Under the pieces are notes generated by a model. It was not told the DNA's origin. It did not search any database and was given only the letters and a program-made list of their open reading frames with translations. From assembly GCF_000429765.1 (NCBI RefSeq), contig NZ_KE386949.1:386815-450814 (forward strand): a DNA stretch of 64,000 nucleotides, read 5' to 3'. Made by a program: the position numbers and the translations under genes. This stretch comes from Gemmobacter nectariphilus DSM 15620 (GTDB lineage Bacteria; Pseudomonadota; Alphaproteobacteria; Rhodobacterales; Rhodobacteraceae). Below, one piece after another: positions 1 to 8,684 of the stretch (positions are counted from its first letter, which is position 1; each line of letters begins with the position of its first letter).

Positions 1-213
1 GAGCCGACTGACCCGACGACTCCGACCGAACCCACGGAGCCGACTGACCCGACGTGTCCGACCCATCCGACGGAGCCGACCGAACCCACAACTCCGACCG
101 AACCGACGGAGCCAACAACACCGACCGAGCCCACCTGCCCGACGACCCCGACCGAGCCGACGGAGCCCACGCATCCGACGGAACCCACCTGCCCGACCGA
201 GCCGACCTGCCCG
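1..213 (+). repeat. In-frame tandem repeat encoding X-Pro-Thr units
   Basis: Nine-base units (mostly gag/gaa/act/tgc followed by ccg/ccc and acg/acc) repeat from the window edge to about base 213 and probably continue upstream. They encode the Pro-Thr stalk of the adhesin. By count the variable position is Glu 12, Thr 4, Cys 4, Asp 2 and His 2. Such arrays can change length by slippage. Confidence 0.9.
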
Positions 214-1995
214 GTGGCGGATGTGGACCCTTCGGTCGACAATGCGGGGTCGACCTGGCTGATCACCGGCAATGATGCGGTTCAGCGCATCGGTGTGACC
301 GGCTGGGCGCCGGCGGGCTCTGCGGTGGTCGTGGTGCTGGGCGGCAAGGCCGTTGCGGCGACGGCCGGGACCAATGGCCGCTGGGAAGTCGATTTCGAAG
401 GCAGCACGCTGCCTGCGGATGGCACCTGGCGCGCCTCGGTCACGGTCACCGAACCCTCGGGCGAGGTCACGCATCTGGCCGGGCCGCGGGCGATCATCGA
501 CGTGACCCCGCCGGATCTGGACCTGACCGAAGGCACCGAAAGCGTCGGCCATGTGTTCGACAGCGCCGACCGCGCCGATGGCGTCGAAATCGGCGGCACC
601 TCCGAGCCGGGCGCCAGGATCACCGTCACCATCGACGGGGTGCCGGGGGCGACGGCGACGGTCTGGGCCGGGGCGGACGGGCACTGGGACGTCACCTTCC
701 CGCCCGCCACCTTCCCGCAAGGCGATTATGAACAGCCGATCACCGTGACCGCCGAGGATGCCTTTGGCAACGCGGTCACCACCCATGACGCGGTGGTGAT
801 CGACGCCCACGGCTGCGGCTGCGCCCATATCGCCATCGACCCGGTGACCGCCGACAACACGGTCAACGCGGTCGAGGACCAGGCCGGCGTCACGCTGAGC
901 GGCTCTGCCATGGCGGGGGCCACCGTCAGCCTGGTGCTGCACCTTGAAGGCGGCGAGACGCTCGAGGCCACGACCACCGCGAATGCGGCGGGCGTCTGGT
1001 CGGCCCGGCTGGCCAAGGACCTGCTGCCCGACGGCGAATACGGCGCCACGCTGATCGCGACCGCCAAGGGCGCGAACGGTGTCGAAGTGCGCGACGTGCA
1101 CGAGTTCCGGGTGGATACGCTGGTCAACACGGCAGAGATCCACGCCGATACCGTGACGGGCGATGGTGTGGTCAATGCGGCGGAACTGCTGGGCGGGTTC
1201 ATCCTGACCGGCAAGACCGAAGCCGGCGCCACCTTGGTCGAGGTGCATTTCGAGGGCGTGCGCCGTGCAGCGACCGTCGCCGCCGATGGCAGCTGGAGCG
1301 TGACCTTCGGCCCCGGCGAGATCGAGGGCGGCGCGTTCACCTCGGCCGTCACGGTGCGGGCGGAAGATGCGGCCGGCAATGTGCGGATCGAGACGGCGAT
1401 GATCACCGTCGACAGCATCGGCCCCGAAGCCGCCCATGTCTCGGGCGCGCTGCATGGGGCGGACGGGGTGCTGGGCGTTGGCACCATGGGCGGCGAGGGC
1501 GATCTGGAGATCAGCCTGATCGGCGCGGATGGCAGCCATGCCTCGCTGGACACGACCGGGTGCGAACACCCGCTGGCCGGCCAGATGCACTTTTTCGACG
1601 CGCCCCTGCCCGATGGCAGCGCGCTGGTGATCGGCAGCATGGACGATGCGGGCAACCGCACAGACACGCTGGTCGTGCTGGGCGATGACGGATCGACCCA
1701 GCTGGACCTGTCGCGGATGGATCTGAACGGCTTCCAGATTGCCGAGATCGACCTGAACTTTGCCCCCGAGGCGAACCTCGTGATCACCGAGGCGCAGCTG
1801 CGCGATCTGTCAGGCAGCACCGATGCGCTGGTGGTGCATGGCGACGCGCAGGACACCGTCACCGCGATCGGCGCCCAGGCGACCGGCGAGAACGTCCAGA
1901 TCGAGGGCCACACCTACCACGTCTACACGCTGGGCGACGCAGGCGCGACGCTGATCGTGGGCGAGGACGTCAACGTCCATACCTCTGTCATCTGA
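1..1995 (+). CDS. Large Ig-repeat surface adhesin, C-terminal part (5' end outside window)
   Basis: The reading frame is open from base 1, so only the C-terminal 664 residues are present. It begins with 24 tripeptide units of type X-Pro-Thr (X = Glu, Asp, Thr, Cys or His). About four bacterial Ig-like repeats follow, each ending in a motif such as VTAEDAFGNAV or VRAEDAAGNV. The last ~100 residues (DLNFAPEANLVITEAQLRDL, then GHTYHVYTLGDAGATLIV) resemble the C-terminal end of BapA/RTX-type adhesins exported by type I secretion. The secretion genes directly downstream support export to the cell surface and a role in attachment or biofilm. Four Cys residues in the Pro-Thr stalk are unusual. The ligand cannot be told, and the N-terminus is unseen. 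Confidence 0.85.
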   Translation, partial: EPTDPTTPTEPTEPTDPTCPTHPTEPTEPTTPTEPTEPTTPTEPTCPTTPTEPTEPTHPTEPTCPTEPTCPVADVDPSVDNAGSTWLITGNDAVQRIGVTGWAPAGSAVVVVLGGKAVAATAGTNGRWEVDFEGSTLPADGTWRASVTVTEPSGEVTHLAGPRAIIDVTPPDLDLTEGTESVGHVFDSADRADGVEIGGTSEPGARITVTIDGVPGATATVWAGADGHWDVTFPPATFPQGDYEQPITVTAEDAFGNAVTTHDAVVIDAHGCGCAHIAIDPVTADNTVNAVEDQAGVTLSGSAMAGATVSLVLHLEGGETLEATTTANAAGVWSARLAKDLLPDGEYGATLIATAKGANGVEVRDVHEFRVDTLVNTAEIHADTVTGDGVVNAAELLGGFILTGKTEAGATLVEVHFEGVRRAATVAADGSWSVTFGPGEIEGGAFTSAVTVRAEDAAGNVRIETAMITVDSIGPEAAHVSGALHGADGVLGVGTMGGEGDLEISLIGADGSHASLDTTGCEHPLAGQMHFFDAPLPDGSALVIGSMDDAGNRTDTLVVLGDDGSTQLDLSRMDLNGFQIAEIDLNFAPEANLVITEAQLRDLSGSTDALVVHGDAQDTVTAIGAQATGENVQIEGHTYHVYTLGDAGATLIVGEDVNVHTSVI

Positions 1996-2004
1996 CGGGG
2001 TCTG

Positions 2005-2031
2005 ACCGGCAGGGCCGCCCGCCCTGCCGGT
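2005..2031 (+). terminator. Hairpin between adhesin and tolC-like gene
   Basis: An 11-bp perfect stem (ACCGGCAGGGC pairing with GCCCTGCCGGT) around a 5-base loop starts ten bases after the adhesin stop. Only a short T run (gctttcc) follows, so it may be a partial terminator that lowers expression of the secretion genes relative to the adhesin. Confidence 0.6.
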
Positions 2032-2069
2032 GCTTTCCATGTGATGGATCGGGAAAGGGGATCGTGGCC

Positions 2070-3383
2070 ATGGTCGATACGACATACCGCGCCCTGACAC
2101 GGGGTGTATCTGCGGCGGTTCTGGCGCTGGCTCTTGCGGGCTGCAATGGCGGCCTGATCCGCGGTGCGGTCTCGAAATCCCCGCAATCCCCGGGGCAGGA
2201 CGCGCTGGCCGCCCGCCCCGAACGCAAGGTCGACGGCTCGGCGGTGATTGCCGATCTGGCTGCGCGGCACAGCGTCATTCCCCCCGGATCGGGCTATGAC
2301 CGCATCGCCCGCGCGGTGCTGGCGGCCGATGCCGGCACCGCGCGCGCCGATCTGCGCGTCAAGAAGCTGACCGCCGAGGCGCGCGCGCGCAACTGGTTGC
2401 CCTCGCTGGGTCCGTCGGTCAGCCTGACCTCGCTGAGTTCGGTCGCCACATCCTTGCTGCTGAACCAGACGCTGTTCGATTTCGGCCGCCGCAAGGCGGA
2501 ACGCGAATATGCCGTTGCCGATGTCGAGGTGGCGGCGGTCAACCTGTCGGTCGATGCCAACAAGCGCGTCTATCAGGCGCTCAGCCTCTATGTCGATGCC
2601 GAAGCCGCGCGGGCCCGCGCGGGTGTTGCCCGCGATGCGCTGGCCCGGCTGGCCGAGTTCGACCGCATCATGGCGCTGCGCGTGCGGGGCGGCGTGTCGA
2701 ACATGTCGGAACAGACGGTTCTGAAGCAGAAACTGAACGAGATGCAGGCGACCTTGCAGGCCGACCGCGATGCCGAAATGCTGGCCGCATCGGAACTGGA
2801 CGCCATGGCGCAGGCGCCGGTTTCGGCATCGGCCGGGCTGACGGACCTGCCGGGCGCCATGCCGGGCGTGACGCCCCTGGCCGTGCATCTGGCCGAGGCG
2901 CAGAAGGAACGCACCTTGGCCGAACTGAAGGTCGGCCGCGCCGACTATCTGCCGGGGCTGGGCGCCAGCATCAATATCGGCAAGGGCGGCATCGGCGTTT
3001 CAGGCGGGATCGAGAACGGTCTTGGCCTTGGCAACAAGGCCGCGCTCGAGGCTGTGACCGCCGGGGCCGACGCGGCGACGGCGCGGGTCGCCCAGGCCGC
3101 ACGGGACGCTGCCCGCAACAAGCAGGCGCTGGAGCTGAAGATCGCCAATCTGGACCGGCAGGAAGCGGCGCAGGCCGATGTCGCGCGCCAGATGCGGGCA
3201 AACCTCAAGCGGTTCGAGGAACAATACAAGGCCGGGGTCCGCCCGCTGATGGATCTGGTGACCCAGCACGAGAACCTCGCGGCGATGGAACGCGATCTGG
3301 TCAACATGCGGCACGAACGTGCCCGCGCCCGGCTGGAGATCGCACGCGATCTGGGCGTTCTGGCAGATGGGGCAGGCATATGA
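2070..3383 (+). CDS. TolC-family outer membrane channel lipoprotein of type I secretion
   Basis: This 437-residue protein is the outer-membrane channel of the type I secretion system. A lipoprotein signal ends in the lipobox LAGC (Cys at residue 25), and two long helical Ala/Glu/Arg-rich halves follow, as in TolC-type efflux proteins. I chose ATG 2070 over the in-frame GTG at 2064 because AGGGG at 2056-2060 is then 9 bases away. Its stop overlaps the start of the ABC exporter (ATGA), so translation is probably coupled. A lipidated TolC is more typical of NodT/OprM-type channels than of classical TolC. Which adhesin it exports is inferred from position. Confidence 0.88.
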   Translation: MVDTTYRALTRGVSAAVLALALAGCNGGLIRGAVSKSPQSPGQDALAARPERKVDGSAVIADLAARHSVIPPGSGYDRIARAVLAADAGTARADLRVKKLTAEARARNWLPSLGPSVSLTSLSSVATSLLLNQTLFDFGRRKAEREYAVADVEVAAVNLSVDANKRVYQALSLYVDAEAARARAGVARDALARLAEFDRIMALRVRGGVSNMSEQTVLKQKLNEMQATLQADRDAEMLAASELDAMAQAPVSASAGLTDLPGAMPGVTPLAVHLAEAQKERTLAELKVGRADYLPGLGASINIGKGGIGVSGGIENGLGLGNKAALEAVTAGADAATARVAQAARDAARNKQALELKIANLDRQEAAQADVARQMRANLKRFEEQYKAGVRPLMDLVTQHENLAAMERDLVNMRHERARARLEIARDLGVLADGAGI

Positions 3384-5692
3384 CGAACAAGATCATTCCG
3401 TTCGACATGGAAGCCGGCCGCCGCGCCGGGCAAACCCTGATGACCCCGCTGGCGCGCGGCACCGCCCGTATCCAGCGCGCCCCGGCACCGCCCGAACCGC
3501 TGGACAGCCTGCAAGCGCCACCTGCCCCGCAACCCGTCCAGCCCCCGGCCCCGCGCATCTCGCGCACCAGGGCGCGGGCAGAGCTGCTGGCGGTCTATGC
3601 CGGATGGCTGGGCTGCGATGTGCCGCTGGCCGAGCTGACCGAATCCCTGACCCGCGATCATGGCGACACGCCGGTCGGGCTGGCGGAACTGGCCGCCGCG
3701 CTGCGGCCCTATGGGCTGGCCGCCGGGGTGCAGACCGTCCGCGCCCCCGATGCCGCGCTGTGGCCCGCGCTGGCGCAGATGACCAACGGGCAGCTGGTGC
3801 TGGTGCTGGCGCAGGACCGTGACACCCTGACGATCTATGACCCCACCCAGACCGACCTGCGGGCCGAGGTTCCGGTTGCCGATTTTGCCCCGGTGTTTGC
3901 CGGCAGCCTGCTGCGCGCGCGCCCGACCGTCAGCCAGCTGACCAGGACACACGCAGGCACCGGCAAGCCCCCGCACTGGTTCTGGGGCGAATTCCGCCAT
4001 CACAAGCGCGCCTTTGCCGAGGTGGCGCTGGGATCCTTTGTCGCCAATCTGCTGGCCGTCGGCATCGCGCTGTTCTCGCTGCAGGTCTATGACCGGGTGA
4101 TCCCGCACCAGTCGCAGGCCACGCTGTGGGTGCTGGCCATCGGCGCGGGGCTGGCGCTGGTGATGGAAGCCTCGCTGAAACTGGCCCGCGCACGGCTGAT
4201 GGACACCGCCGGGCGGCGGATCGAGCTGTCGATCCAGACCCGGCTGATGGACCGCCTGCTGGGCATGAAGCGCGAGCCGGGCGGCGCAAGCCCATCCTCG
4301 CTGTTCCAGTCGATGCGCGAATTCGGATCGGTGCGCGAATTCTTCACGGCCTCGACGGTGGGAACGGTGGCGGATCTGCCCTTCCTGGTCCTGTTCCTGG
4401 CGCTGATCTGGTCGATCGGCGGGCCGATTGTCGCGGTTGTCGTGCTGGGCGGCATTCTGATGGTGATCCCCGGCTTTCTGGCGCAACGGCGCATGGTGCA
4501 GCTGACGCAGGAAACCCACGGCGCCGGCGCCCGCGCCGCCCGCCTGCTGCACGAGGCGATCTTCGAGGCCGAAACCGTCCGCACCCAGCGGGGCGAGGCC
4601 CGGGTGCGCCGCCTGTGGGCGGAACTGTCGGCGCTGACCTCGCTCAAATCCTCGGATCAGCGGCGGCTGGCCGCCCGGCTGACCCACTGGGCGCAAGGGG
4701 TCCAGCAGGCGACCTATATCACCACGGTGGTGATCGGCGCCTATATGGTCTTTGCCGGCGAATATACCGTGGGCAGCATCATCGCGATCGGCATCCTGAC
4801 CGGCCGCACCCTGGCGCCGCTGTCGCAGCTGTCGGCCACCTTCGCCCGCTGGTCCAATGTCAAGACCGCGCTGGAGGGTCTGGAAACCATCGCCAGCGCC
4901 GAACAGGTCGAGGCAGACGACCGCAGCTACCTGCGCCGCGAGCGTATCGGCGGCGCGTGGGAGCTGAAGAACATCGCCTTCCGCTATGACAAGGACGGCA
5001 GCGCCACCATCGACATTCCGGCCCTGGCGATCACCGCAGGCCAGCGCATCGCGGTGCTGGGCCCGAACGGATCGGGCAAATCGACCCTGCTGCGGCTGCT
5101 GGCGGGGCTTTACGCGCCAACCGAAGGGCGGCTGATGCTGGACGGGGTGGAAATGTCCCAGCTTCACCCGCGCGATCTGCGCCGATCTGTCGGCTATCTG
5201 GGTCAAGAGGTGCGGCTGTTCGCCGGCACCCTGCGCGACAACCTGAACCTGAGCCAGCTGGAACGCGACGATACCCGCCTGTTTGCCGCGCTGGAATTCG
5301 CGGGGCTGGCGCCCTTTGTCAAAGGCCATCCCAAGGGCCTCGACATGGAAATCCGCGATGGCGGCGAAGGGCTGTCGGTCGGCCAGCGCCAAAGCATCGG
5401 CTGGGCGCGCATCTGGCTGCAAGACCCCCGGGTCGTCTTGCTGGACGAACCCACCGCAGCGCTGGACCAGACGCTCGAGGCCACCATCGTCTCGCGCCTT
5501 GGCCAGTGGCTGGAGGGGCGAACGGCCGTGATCGCCACCCACCGCGTGCCGATCCTTGCGCTGACCGACCGGGTGCTGATCTTGCAAAACGGCAAGCTGT
5601 CGGTCGATGGCCCGCGCGAGGCGGTGCTGACCCACCTGATGAACGGCAAGGGCAACGCCCCCCGCCCGCAAACCGAGGTGCGCGCCGGATGA
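3380..5692 (+). CDS. Type I secretion ABC exporter, LapB/HlyB type, with C39-like domain
   Basis: This 770-residue inner-membrane ATPase powers type I secretion. After a Pro-rich leader (residues 1-60) comes a C39-peptidase-like domain (about 70-190) without the catalytic DCG motif. It should therefore bind substrate rather than cleave it, as in HlyB and LapB. Membrane helices span about 205-480. The nucleotide-binding domain has Walker A GPNGSGKST (near 560), signature LSVGQRQ (near 663) and Walker B VVLLDEPTAALD (near 688). It overlaps its neighbours by ATGA on both sides, forming one translational unit. The preceding adhesin is the likely substrate, by position. Confidence 0.92.
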   Translation: MTNKIIPFDMEAGRRAGQTLMTPLARGTARIQRAPAPPEPLDSLQAPPAPQPVQPPAPRISRTRARAELLAVYAGWLGCDVPLAELTESLTRDHGDTPVGLAELAAALRPYGLAAGVQTVRAPDAALWPALAQMTNGQLVLVLAQDRDTLTIYDPTQTDLRAEVPVADFAPVFAGSLLRARPTVSQLTRTHAGTGKPPHWFWGEFRHHKRAFAEVALGSFVANLLAVGIALFSLQVYDRVIPHQSQATLWVLAIGAGLALVMEASLKLARARLMDTAGRRIELSIQTRLMDRLLGMKREPGGASPSSLFQSMREFGSVREFFTASTVGTVADLPFLVLFLALIWSIGGPIVAVVVLGGILMVIPGFLAQRRMVQLTQETHGAGARAARLLHEAIFEAETVRTQRGEARVRRLWAELSALTSLKSSDQRRLAARLTHWAQGVQQATYITTVVIGAYMVFAGEYTVGSIIAIGILTGRTLAPLSQLSATFARWSNVKTALEGLETIASAEQVEADDRSYLRRERIGGAWELKNIAFRYDKDGSATIDIPALAITAGQRIAVLGPNGSGKSTLLRLLAGLYAPTEGRLMLDGVEMSQLHPRDLRRSVGYLGQEVRLFAGTLRDNLNLSQLERDDTRLFAALEFAGLAPFVKGHPKGLDMEIRDGGEGLSVGQRQSIGWARIWLQDPRVVLLDEPTAALDQTLEATIVSRLGQWLEGRTAVIATHRVPILALTDRVLILQNGKLSVDGPREAVLTHLMNGKGNAPRPQTEVRAG

Positions 5693-6861
5693 CCGCCATT
5701 TTCGAACAGGATCTCGAAGACCGCTCGCGGATGCCCAGCCTGACCATCCGGCTGGTGGCCGCCACCGTCGCGCTTTTCATCGGCTGGGCCGCCTTTGCCA
5801 CCGTGGACGAGATCGTCCGCGGCACCGGCGAGATCATCCCGACCTCGCGCCCGCAGATCATCCAGAACCTCGAAGGCGGGATCCTGGCCGAACTGATGGT
5901 CCGCCAAGGCGATGTGGTGAACCCCGGCGATGTTCTGGCCCGCCTCTACGGCACCCAGTTTCAAAGCCAGGTCGATGATCTGACCGCGCAGATCGACACG
6001 CTGGAAGTGCGGCGCCTGCGCCTCGAGGCCGAGATCGAGGGCCAGCGCAGCTTTGACGTGCCCCCCAGCCTGCAACGCCGCGTCCCCGCGATCATCGCGT
6101 CGGAACGCGCGCTGCTGGCCGCCCGGCAGGCCGATTACCAAAGCCGCCGCGACGGGGCGAAAAAAGTGCTGGATCAGGCCGCCAAGGAACGCAGCCTGCT
6201 GGAAGACCTCTACAAGAAAGAGGTCGTCTCGCTGATCGAGGTGACACGCGCGCGCAAGGCCCATTCCGATGCCGAGAACCGCCACCAGGAGACGATCACC
6301 CAGACCCGGCTGGACCGCGCAAGGGAACTGTCGGACACGCTCAAGGAACTCGCCTCATTGCGCCAGACGCTGAAGGCCGCGCAGGACCAGCTGGACCGCA
6401 CGGTCCTGACCTCGCCCATGAAGGGGATCGTCAACAACCTTTCCGTCACCACCATCGGCGGCGTCGTGCGGCCGGGCGAGGAGATCTTGCAGATCATCCC
6501 GCTGGACGAAGAGCTGTTCATCGAGGCCCGCGTCAAGCCGCAGGACATCGCGAACGTCAAGCCAGGACAAAAGGCCACGATCAAGCTGTCGGCTTACGAT
6601 TACACCATCTACGGCGCCATGCATGGCGAGGTGACCTTCGTCTCGGCCGACACCTTCAAGGACGAACGCGCGCGTGACGACCAGACCTATTACCGCGTCA
6701 CCGTCTCGGTCGACATGAAGCACCTGACCGAACGCCAAAGCGCGCTGGAGATTCGCCCCGGCATGCAGGCGACGGTCGAGCTGCACACCGGGTCCAAGAC
6801 TGTCCTGCACTACCTGACCAAGCCGCTTTACAAATCGCGCGAGGCGCTGCGGGAAAAGTAG
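5689..6861 (+). CDS. HlyD/LapC-family membrane fusion protein of type I secretion
   Basis: A 390-residue periplasmic adaptor linking the ABC exporter to the TolC-like channel. One membrane helix lies at about residues 16-36, followed by a lipoyl/biotinyl-like half (VRQGDVVNPGDVL, near 75), a long coiled coil (about 95-235), the second lipoyl half (LTSPMKGIVNNL) and a beta-barrel domain. The start ATG at 5689 overlaps the ABC gene stop. The frame is open upstream to 5506, but that stretch lies inside the ABC gene and matches nothing. Length and order fit the HlyD family. Confidence 0.92.
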   Translation: MTAIFEQDLEDRSRMPSLTIRLVAATVALFIGWAAFATVDEIVRGTGEIIPTSRPQIIQNLEGGILAELMVRQGDVVNPGDVLARLYGTQFQSQVDDLTAQIDTLEVRRLRLEAEIEGQRSFDVPPSLQRRVPAIIASERALLAARQADYQSRRDGAKKVLDQAAKERSLLEDLYKKEVVSLIEVTRARKAHSDAENRHQETITQTRLDRARELSDTLKELASLRQTLKAAQDQLDRTVLTSPMKGIVNNLSVTTIGGVVRPGEEILQIIPLDEELFIEARVKPQDIANVKPGQKATIKLSAYDYTIYGAMHGEVTFVSADTFKDERARDDQTYYRVTVSVDMKHLTERQSALEIRPGMQATVELHTGSKTVLHYLTKPLYKSREALREK

Positions 6862-6914
6862 CGTGGCAACGCCGGCTTGCCGTGTAACCCGCGCGCCCGT
6901 GGCAGGCTGCGGGA

Positions 6915-6948
6915 GCCTCCGGCGGGGGTATTTGGAAAAAGGCAAAGC
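6915..6948 (+). repeat. Dispersed short repeat, copy A
   Basis: Contains the core GTATTTGGAAAAAGGCAAAG (6928-6947) preceded by a GC-rich flank. The same core occurs at 7099 (inverted), 23609 and 56281, always between genes. Confidence 0.75.
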
Positions 6949-7064
6949 AAAAACGCGCCCCGCCCGCACGGGAGACACTGCAAGCCGTGCGACCGGGGCG
7001 ACTTTGCCTTTTGCGGTCATCGGCTCCCCAGCCTGTACCGCATGCCCGGTCTAGCAGCTGTTGG

Positions 7065-7079
7065 TTAAGGGTAAGTTAC
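7065..7079 (+). promoter_or_regulatory. Possible CtrA-type site (TTAA-N7-TTAC)
   Basis: TTAA at 7065-7068 and TTAC at 7076-7079, separated by seven bases, differ by one base from the CtrA consensus TTAA-N7-TTAA. It lies 234 bases before the next gene, so its target is unclear and it could be chance. Confidence 0.25.
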
Positions 7080-7098
7080 CAGGCGCCGCGCTTTGCTG

Positions 7099-7120
7099 CT
7101 TTGCCTTTTTCCAAATACCC
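7099..7120 (-). repeat. Dispersed short repeat, copy B (inverted relative to copy A)
   Basis: The reverse strand carries the exact 20-base core at 7099-7118. With copy A it forms an inverted pair about 150 bases apart, which could fold into a long stem in a transcript. Confidence 0.75.
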
Positions 7121-7236
7121 AAATCCGCACGCGCCACACGCGCCTCGGCCCCATCAAAGGCACACTGGCGGATGCCCTGCCAACGATGAGGCGCCAAGGT
7201 GGTGACCGGGACGCGCCGAACATCACATTCCAACAC

Positions 7237-7265
7237 TTGAATTTGAATGCAGGAACGCGTATGTT
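7237..7265 (+). promoter_or_regulatory. Probable promoter of the DUF2892 gene
   Basis: A -35-like TTGAAT (7237-7242) and a -10-like TATGTT (7260-7265) are separated by 17 bases, 47 bases before the start codon. The -35 overlaps an ATTC-N8-GAAT dyad beginning at 7227, which could bind a repressor. Confidence 0.45.
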
Positions 7266-7312
7266 GACCGGGATCGGCAGGCACCGGGCCTGCCCCAACT
7301 TTCGGATTTGCC

Positions 7313-7516
7313 ATGACCCTCGATCGCGCCGTCCTGATGTTTGCCGGTTTCGTTGTCCTGATCAGCGTAAGCCTTGGCTATTTCGTCTCGCCCTACTGGT
7401 TCCTGCTGACCGCCTTTGCCGGGTTCAACATGGTCCAGTCCTCGTTCACCGGGTTCTGCCCGGCGGCCATCGTGTTCAAGCTGCTTGGCATCAAGGAAGG
7501 CTGCGCCTTCCGCTGA
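7313..7516 (+). CDS. DUF2892 / YgaP-type small membrane protein
   Basis: A 67-residue inner-membrane protein with two hydrophobic helices (about 6-22 and 26-43) and the family ending TGFCPAAIVFKLLGIKEGC, with two conserved Cys. The same domain is found alone or fused to rhodanese in YgaP, and it often sits in sulfide-, sulfur- or ArsR-linked operons. Here it stands alone, with its own promoter and a strong terminator directly after it. No sulfur gene is adjacent, so the function is unknown beyond the family link. Confidence 0.8.
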   Translation: MTLDRAVLMFAGFVVLISVSLGYFVSPYWFLLTAFAGFNMVQSSFTGFCPAAIVFKLLGIKEGCAFR

Positions 7517-7537
7517 TCCTGCGCCAGCACGCCCGGC

Positions 7538-7570
7538 AAGGGGTCGTCCGTTCCACGGGCGGCCCCTTTT
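7538..7570 (+). terminator. Rho-independent terminator after DUF2892 gene
   Basis: A 14-bp stem (7538-7551 with 7555-7568) contains two G-T wobble pairs and a 3-base loop. The right arm runs into a TTTT run. Confidence 0.85.
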
Positions 7571-7595
7571 CCTTTCCGGCCTTGCGCGCTAAGCG

Positions 7596-8684
7596 ATGGG
7601 CATGAGCACCCTGCCCCAGATCTACGATGCCCGCGTCGCCGATGGCACCCTGCGCCCCGATCCTGCGCAACATGCGGTGTTGCCCCGGCTGGAAGACCTG
7701 CGCCACTGGCTGGAGACAACCGACGCGCGGCCCAAGGGCCTGCTGGGCGGGCTGTTCCGCAAGCCGCCAGCGCCCCCCAAGGGCCTCTATCTGTGGGGAG
7801 GCGTCGGGCGCGGCAAATCCATGCTGATGGACCTGTTCACCAAAAACACCGCCATCACCGCCAAGCGGCGGGTGCACTTCCATGCCTTCATGCAGGAAAT
7901 CCACCACGGGATGCACGCCGCGCGCAAGACGGGGGTGGATGACGCGCTGGCCCCGGTTGCTGCCGCCGTCGCCAAGGATCTGCGCCTGCTGGCCTTTGAC
8001 GAGATGCAGATCACCGACATCACCGATGCGATGATCGTGGGGCGGCTGTTCCAGATGCTGATGGATGCCGGGGTGGTCATCGTCACCACCTCGAACCGCC
8101 CGCCCGAGGATCTCTACAAGAACGGGTTGAACCGGGCGCTGTTTTTGCCCTTCATCGACTTCCTCAAGCAGCGGATGGAAATCCACCATCTCGAAAGCCC
8201 GAACGATTACCGTCAGCACCGGCTGGAGGGCGCGCAGGTCTATTTCTCGCCTGCCGATGCTGCGGCCGGCGCGGCGATTGCCACGATGTGGGACGACCTG
8301 ACCGGCGGCGGCAAGGGCGCGCCCGTGAAGCTGGTGGTCAACGGCCGCGATCTGGTGCTGGAGCAGGTGCAGAACGGTGTCGCGCGGGCCAGCTTCTGGG
8401 ATCTGTGCGGCCGCCCCAACGGTGCTGCCGATTTCCTGGCGATTGCCGAGGCCGTGCGGGTGCTGATCCTGGAAAACATCCCCCGCCTCTCCGCTGCCAA
8501 TTACAACGAGGCGAAGCGGTTCGTCACGCTGGTCGATGCGCTCTATGAGGCCAAGGTCCGCCTGATTGCCTCGGCCGCCGACATTCCCGAACGGCTCTAT
8601 ATGGAGGGCACCGGGGCGTTCGAATTCGAGCGGACGGCCAGCCGGTTGCGGGAAATGCAGGGGGCGGATTGGGGCAAGGAATAA
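7596..8684 (+). CDS. zapE: ZapE/AFG1-like ATPase
   Basis: A 362-residue AAA-like ATPase. Walker A is GGVGRGKSM (about residue 68), Walker B LLAFDEMQITD (about 130), and a sensor stretch VTTSNRPP follows (about 168). ZapE in Escherichia coli associates with FtsZ and helps constriction, while mitochondrial AFG1 acts in protein quality control. Length and motif order match the family. The start may be ATG 7596 or 7602; no strong ribosome site separates them. It is monocistronic, between a terminator and an opposing gene. Confidence 0.9.
   Translation: MGMSTLPQIYDARVADGTLRPDPAQHAVLPRLEDLRHWLETTDARPKGLLGGLFRKPPAPPKGLYLWGGVGRGKSMLMDLFTKNTAITAKRRVHFHAFMQEIHHGMHAARKTGVDDALAPVAAAVAKDLRLLAFDEMQITDITDAMIVGRLFQMLMDAGVVIVTTSNRPPEDLYKNGLNRALFLPFIDFLKQRMEIHHLESPNDYRQHRLEGAQVYFSPADAAAGAAIATMWDDLTGGGKGAPVKLVVNGRDLVLEQVQNGVARASFWDLCGRPNGAADFLAIAEAVRVLILENIPRLSAANYNEAKRFVTLVDALYEAKVRLIASAADIPERLYMEGTGAFEFERTASRLREMQGADWGKE

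Larger units (their letters stand above)
6862..7312. other. 451-base gap: inverted repeat pair, CtrA-like site, promoter
   Basis: I find no convincing gene here. The gap holds two inverted copies of a dispersed short repeat (6915-6948 and 7099-7120), a TTAA-N7-TTAC sequence at 7065-7079, and a likely sigma-70 promoter at 7237-7265 for the DUF2892 gene. Several short open frames across it have no homology I recognise. Confidence 0.6.

Noticed and set aside
1-213. Tandem repeat considered as a CRISPR array
   Set aside because: The units are nine bases without spacers and encode a regular Pro-Thr stalk.
54-275. 73-codon frame rich in Asp, Arg and Gly at the window start
   Set aside because: It is the other frame of the Pro-Thr repeat. 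The in-frame adhesin continues with Ig-like domains.
2945-5671. 908-codon open frame on the minus strand
   Set aside because: It is antisense to the TolC-like and ABC exporter genes, Gln/Arg/Gly-rich and without any motif. It is a shadow of high-GC coding sequence.
6862-7312. Possible transposon or tRNA in the gap
   Set aside because: No transposase, cloverleaf or terminal repeats longer than the dispersed 20-base core were found.
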